Assembly (NCBI GenBank): GCA_946699065.1 | Contig: CAMPDV010000092.1 | Span: forward strand, 372,001 to 436,000 | Direction of reading: 5' to 3' | DNA: 64,000 nucleotides | Source of the DNA: Loxodes magnus | Taxonomy: Eukaryota > Ciliophora > Karyorelictea > Loxodida > Loxodidae | Shown here: positions 58,844 to 64,000 of the stretch, in pieces | Layout: each line of letters begins with the position of its first letter | Numbering within the stretch: the first letter of the stretch is position 1 | Translations under genes and position numbers: made by a program | The notes under the pieces: model-generated | Database searches by the model: none | What the model saw: the letters and a program-made list of their open reading frames with translations, nothing else | Told to the model about the DNA's origin: nothing

Positions 58844-61800
58844 TAAACAATATTTTTATTATTTTTAACTCTAGATATAAGAATTTTTCTTTTGAAACTA
58901 GTATTTTTAAGCTAACTTAATGTAAAAAATAAAAGTAAAGAAGCTTGTAAAATAGAATAATTATAAAAATCAAGATTGTAAGCTAAAATTATATGGTAAA
59001 AACTAAGTAAAATAAAAAGGTAAAAGTTAAAAGATAATTACATCATTTAAAGCTTATCCTAGAATCATATCCTTTACTCAATTATACAATTAGAGATTTT
59101 ACTAAAAGCTTTATAATTATTTTACAACGTTAGCCCTAATAAATGTAATAAAGGATAAAATTAATAGAATATCATTGAAATAGTTAAAGCTAGAAAATAG
59201 ATAATCTATTTAAAAATGAATAAACACCTTTATAAAATGTTTATTATCTAATTAGCTTTAATTATATTCTAAGATTAAGTTATCAAGTCTATTATTATAG
59301 AATTATTTGCAGGGTTAGATATTATTTAAATTTCGAAGATGTGAAAATAGAAGGTAAGATTTAGTTGAAAGGATATAATTAATCTATTCTATCGATTGAG
59401 CAAAAGATCATATATTTTTAGTTTTGTTTCTAATAGAAGATTTCTTTTAAGCATACACAAGCTTAGTAAATTCAGTTTCAGTAACTGTATCTAAGATACT
59501 TTTAATCTCTTTCGAATTATTAATTTAAAGCATATAACATTAAATTTCCTATTTGAGTAAAAATCCCTTACTTACTTGATTCTTAATTCATTATTGCTTT
59601 GCTAAATTATTAGAATAATAACCAATTTTCAATTTTAAACTAATTTGATTTTATTCAATAACTCCCGAAAAATTAAATGGTATTCTATTTTATTGTTAAC
59701 TACATAGGTATAATTAAAAGCTATATAATTAATATATATCTTAAGTATTTAAGCAGATATAAAAGATATATTAGAGTCTTATCCCATTTCCTTAGTTTTT
59801 ATAGTGATTATATTTATTACCTTCAATCTAACCCTTAAACTACTAGTGGTAATTTAGAAGTAATTAGTTGTTATTTGATAGCGAATGGAAATGATCCAAT
59901 CATATAAAATAAATGAAACTTAAAATATTCAATTTCTTTTTTATTACATCTGCTGTATGTGATAACTTCAAGCAAGCAGATGCTTTTATCTTAAGAAATT
60001 TCCTTTTATAAATTGAAAGCTGCTAACTAAATCTATTTAATAAGAAACTAAATCAAGCGTTATTTCTAATTAACTCAGGCTAGAATTCATTTCGTTTTTT
60101 ATTATTACTCCTAAACCTACAAATTTAAAAAAAGTAAAGAGCAATTACTATTATAAGCTACTATTAAAGTAGCTAAGGAAACTAAAAAGGTTATAAAAGA
60201 GAAAAATTATTCTTTTTACTTAAAATTAGATAACTTTTTGCTTTATATTCTTTATCATTAAATCTCCTTTTATTTATTTGACTCTTAGAGTTAATAATAC
60301 TTGACTCTACCCCTTTGATATATAAGGATAATGCTTTTAGTTTGATCTATTTAAGAGATTTAAAATCAAATATATTTTAATTATTTTATCAAAATGAAGC
60401 CACTGTAATTTATACAAAATATATCCTTCATAAAATCAAAGAATGAAGTGATTAATTTTAACTAAAGCAAAGTCCTTTAATTAGAAGCAATAGAGAATAG
60501 TTAAATTGTAGATACCAAGAATAGTATATGATTAGGGATTTTAAATTTAGTATGATATAATTAAATACATAGTAGATGAAGCATTATGGCAAAGGTAATC
60601 ATAGATTTAGATACCTTTAAGTGTTAAATAAATGAACTTATTTTAAAAATTAATTACTTAATATCTTTTGATTCTAAATTTATTAAAAGGAATCAGTCAG
60701 AAAATGTTCTATCTAAAATTATATAGAAATTCTTAAAGTTCTTATTTATCTTAACTAAAGGATAAAGTAGTATGAAGAAGATAAGTTAAGGAAAGAACTG
60801 AAAAGCATTAATTAAAGTGCTGGCAATAAATAAAAGGTATATGCTAGGCGAAAACTTTTAGCTTTAATTTTTATTATCACACTCTTAAACGCAAACATTT
60901 AATAAATTGGCTTTAAAAACTTAACTTCTATGATATTAGTAAAACAATTCGCAAGAATAACTTGAAAAAATCAAATTTTGGTTAAATTTTAATCTAAAGC
61001 ATGAAAATTTAAAATATATACAAAAATGAATAAAATAATTAAAAACTGATGATGTGATTTTAAAGATTACAAAGGAGCAAAATTAAATAAATATAAGAAA
61101 GCACTTGTTTAGAAAAAAACCTGATATGCACTAAATAAATTTTGCTTAAAGCAGACAAAGGAATCAAACAATAAAATTATAATTATATTTTACCAAACAT
61201 TAAATTTTACCTAAGATACAAGCAAATGTCTAAAGTTAGCTATTGCAAATGAAATAAGAAATCGATATTAATAGAACTGAAAAATAATTCTAGAAATAAA
61301 CGAAAGATATATCAAAAATAATAATAATTAGCTTTTCTTAGGTATTTAAAACAATAAATAATTTTATCGATTAAGAAGATTAGGACTTAGATATAACTAA
61401 AGACATTGTCAGGATATAAATTCTACTTATTTTTATAAAGATAATTTTTTTCCTTGATATTTAATAAAAAACTAAGAGAAGACCAAAAATTATTATATTT
61501 GAAGAGTATTAAACAAAAAACCAAATAAGTACTAAGAATTAGCGAAAAATAAGGCTAGTTATTATTAAGCAAAACTAAGGAATTTTTCTAGGGAGTTATT
61601 AAATAGAAAGCTATTTGTTTTTCTTAAAGTATAAAAATTAAAAAAAATTCAGTTTAAAAGGAAAACCTAGATTTTAGCTAATAATATTGCTATAAAAATC
61701 AATTTATTCTAGGACTCTAATTAATAAAAAGCTAAGCTCTCACCATTTTACAAATTTTTAATTGATCTGGATATAAATAAAAACATCCCAATAATTAGAG

Positions 61801-64000
61801 AGATAGGATCTTAACAACAAAAATATGAATTCTAAAGAAAATTGATAGAAAAAATATTTGATAAGTCAGCTTATCATTTTAGTACTAAACAAGTTTGAAG
61901 TAAATAAAATAATCAATTTTTATATGTAGTAATTAGTTGGAGAGATATTTTAAATTATTAATAAAGCATATAGAACAAAATAGGAAAAATATTATTATAT
62001 CATTTTGAAAAATGTAGAGTGGCCAACTTTATAATAATCTGCATTCATTACACTAATATTTTATATTAAAAGTTCAATTTTTCAAATAAATGATCCATAA
62101 TTAATTAAACTTTAGAAATGTTTTCGTTATGATTGCTTTAGTTCTTCATGATCTTAATTTTAAAATCCTAGTTTATTAGTTCTATGATTTAAATAATTAT
62201 TTATAATATAATAATATACAGTCTTGTGTCTTAAGGATATAATGAAATATAATAATGCTTTACTTTTTATTATAATAGTCTAAGTTTACATCTAGGCTTA
62301 TCATTTCATAATTTAAGTACTAACTAAATGAAAAATATAGCAAAACGTTAGATCTTTAATTTTCCATTTAGTAACACTTTTAATATCCGAATCTAAATTT
62401 CTTAATATGATACTATCATTTAACTATATAGCTCTAACAACTATTATTGCTTGCTTACTATCTTAATTACAACTTAACTTATATTACTTTCAAAGCATGG
62501 ATTAATAATATTGTTAATAGCTTTAATAGATTTAAAAGATAGCTCATTTTCATAAGATATACTAAGAATAAATCTTAAATTATAAACTAAGTTAAAAAAG
62601 GATTTGCAATACTTCAAATAGACAGTTTAAATGAGAATCTTCGATACATTGTATCCTAAATTTCCCTTAGATGCTTTAAAGTACTTTTAGTTTTACTTAC
62701 AAGAAAAATAATTAAAGGATTAGTCTTTCAATAGAGATTTAAAGACTAAGAGCATATCTAAGTTTACTTTACCTTATGAATGATATAGTAATTGGCTTAT
62801 ATATTCCTATTCTTTAATTTATTTTCTATTTTATCAAAAGGGAATTTATATATATCCTAAGCCTTATGATTTCATTAGAATGCTATAAATTAGAAAATAA
62901 AAGATAATATTTTGCTAAGTTTTTTATTTATTGGATGCATTAGCAAATGATTATCCAAGAATTTGATGAAGATAGTGAGTATAACGAAATCTAAGATTCT
63001 TCTTAAATAATGCTATTAATTAGTTAAATTAACTGCCTTTTCTTTGTACTTTAAATTGTAGGATAAAATATCACTAGTAATCTCCATTCCCATCTAAAGA
63101 GTGCTGAAATACAATACTAGCAACTTTTTTCACTTTTAATTATTTCAGTTACTATATTCATGACAAATCTTTGACCTTTCTAGTATATTTAAACGCTAAA
63201 TTTAAGCAAACTTAGCCAGATTAAATTTCCATTATAATAACTTCTAGCAACTATAAGCTTGGCTCTCCCTTAGGAAATTCTAATTAATATGATAACACTT
63301 TATTTTCCTTCTAGCTATCTTAGTAATAATAACTTACTATATCTACTATTAGCTTCTTACATTTTTAACGTTAATAAGACTAATTTAAAGTGGATTTTAT
63401 TTGCAAAGCCTGCTTTAGCAACAATTATAAAAGAACTTAATAAATTCAAATATCTACTCAAAAATCATCATTTTCCTTCCTTTTAAAGGAATATCATTAT
63501 TATAGACAACAAAATGGTTCACTAAAGATAGTTGGATGGGCATATAACACTAGTCAATAAGAAGATAGAGCAGCTACAAAAGAGATATAGTAGCTATTAG
63601 AAAAATAGAATTGAATATGGTTGAAAATAAATAGATTAATTATATATTGTTTCTTTAAAAATGAGCAATAGTGGATAAATCTTAAATTAACTAATTTCTT
63701 CTAAATTCAGAGTTAGATAATATTAATTACCTTAAGAACAGATTATGCTATAAAATGCATAAGAGGCAAGTTAAATTAACTTCAACTAGAATGTAGCTAC
63801 GCTCAGGAGCTAACTTAATTCTCAAAGATAACTTGAAATTGTTAATAGAAAAAACGTTAAATAGAGTATATTCAACTTTATTAAGGAAAGGGTTAAAAGC
63901 GTGGAAAAAGTAAAGGAATAATAATATAATTAAAAGGATGCAAACGCTTAGATGCTCTTAAAAGCCAATGAAATAAAGGTTAAGCTAAAAAACATGAATT
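58844..64000. other. 5.2 kb AT-rich DNA, coding status unresolved
   Basis: Every frame on the plus strand can be read through with reassigned stops. Protein-like passages occur in different frames: MITLYFPSSYLSNNNLLYLL from 63,289 in one, and NTSQQEDRAATKEIQQLLE near 63,545 in another, where codons starting with G favour the second. Coding DNA with several exons is plausible near 62.9-64 kb, but I cannot fix a frame, start or stop. Confidence 0.3.

Noticed and set aside
58981..64000. A plus-strand open frame of over 1,670 codons to the window end
   Set aside because: The number of in-frame TAA/TAG/TGA is about what random AT-rich DNA would give, and the frame with better codon structure changes along the way.

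Overview
The window reads as nuclear DNA of a ciliate in which all three standard stop codons are sense codons. In every recognisable gene TAA and TAG fall where glutamine is expected and TGA where tryptophan is expected, while the best-defined genes also end at a TGA. This is the context-dependent code described for karyorelict ciliates such as Loxodes (NCBI table 27). The Condylostoma code (table 28), where TAA and TAG can also terminate, is the alternative. The DNA is very AT-rich and spliceosomal introns are tiny (16, 20 and 22 nt). Because no codon reliably ends a frame, almost any stretch is 'open' here. I therefore rely on conserved motifs, paralogue comparison and frame arithmetic, not on open length.

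Host genes. A DHHC palmitoyltransferase lies at 21.1-22.2 kb (+). A RING plus RING-IBR-RING (RBR) ubiquitin-ligase-like gene lies at 8.7-10.8 kb (-), with a truncated paralogue at 4.8-5.1 kb (-). The most striking content is three intact, unspliced paralogues (1116, 1120 and 1124 aa) of a multi-WWE PARP-type ADP-ribosyltransferase, all on the minus strand at 27.2-30.6, 36.2-39.6 and 50.7-54.1 kb. Their sequences look like mosaics of one another, and related DNA lies upstream of each. A two-span membrane protein of unknown role lies at 57.8-58.8 kb (+). A second possible gene, upstream of the first PARP, is less certain.

Mobile DNA. The spaces between genes are full of non-LTR retroelements. 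One near-complete LINE (40.72-46.23 kb, -) has an RRM-like/zinc-knuckle N-terminal frame, an APE-type endonuclease and a reverse transcriptase with YADD. At least three families of Gag-like ORFs or remnants are present: family 1 at 0-0.3, 6.0-7.3, 8.1-8.4, 11.2, 13.3-13.6 and 48.5 kb; family 2 at 19.3 and 46.9 kb; a third at 16.2-17.1 kb. Two SINE-like elements (14.3 and 26.4 kb) end in the same hairpin as the LINE. The retroelements use the same reassigned code.

Layout: 0-8.4 kb decayed retroelements plus small genes; 8.7-10.8 RBR gene; 11.2-20.2 retroelement remnants and two GC-richer islands; 21.1-22.2 DHHC; 22.2-26.3 AT-rich DNA of unclear coding status; 26.4-54.1 the PARP cluster, interrupted by the LINE and Gag elements; 54-64 AT-rich DNA with one supported gene. 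No tRNA, rRNA or CRISPR array was recognised.
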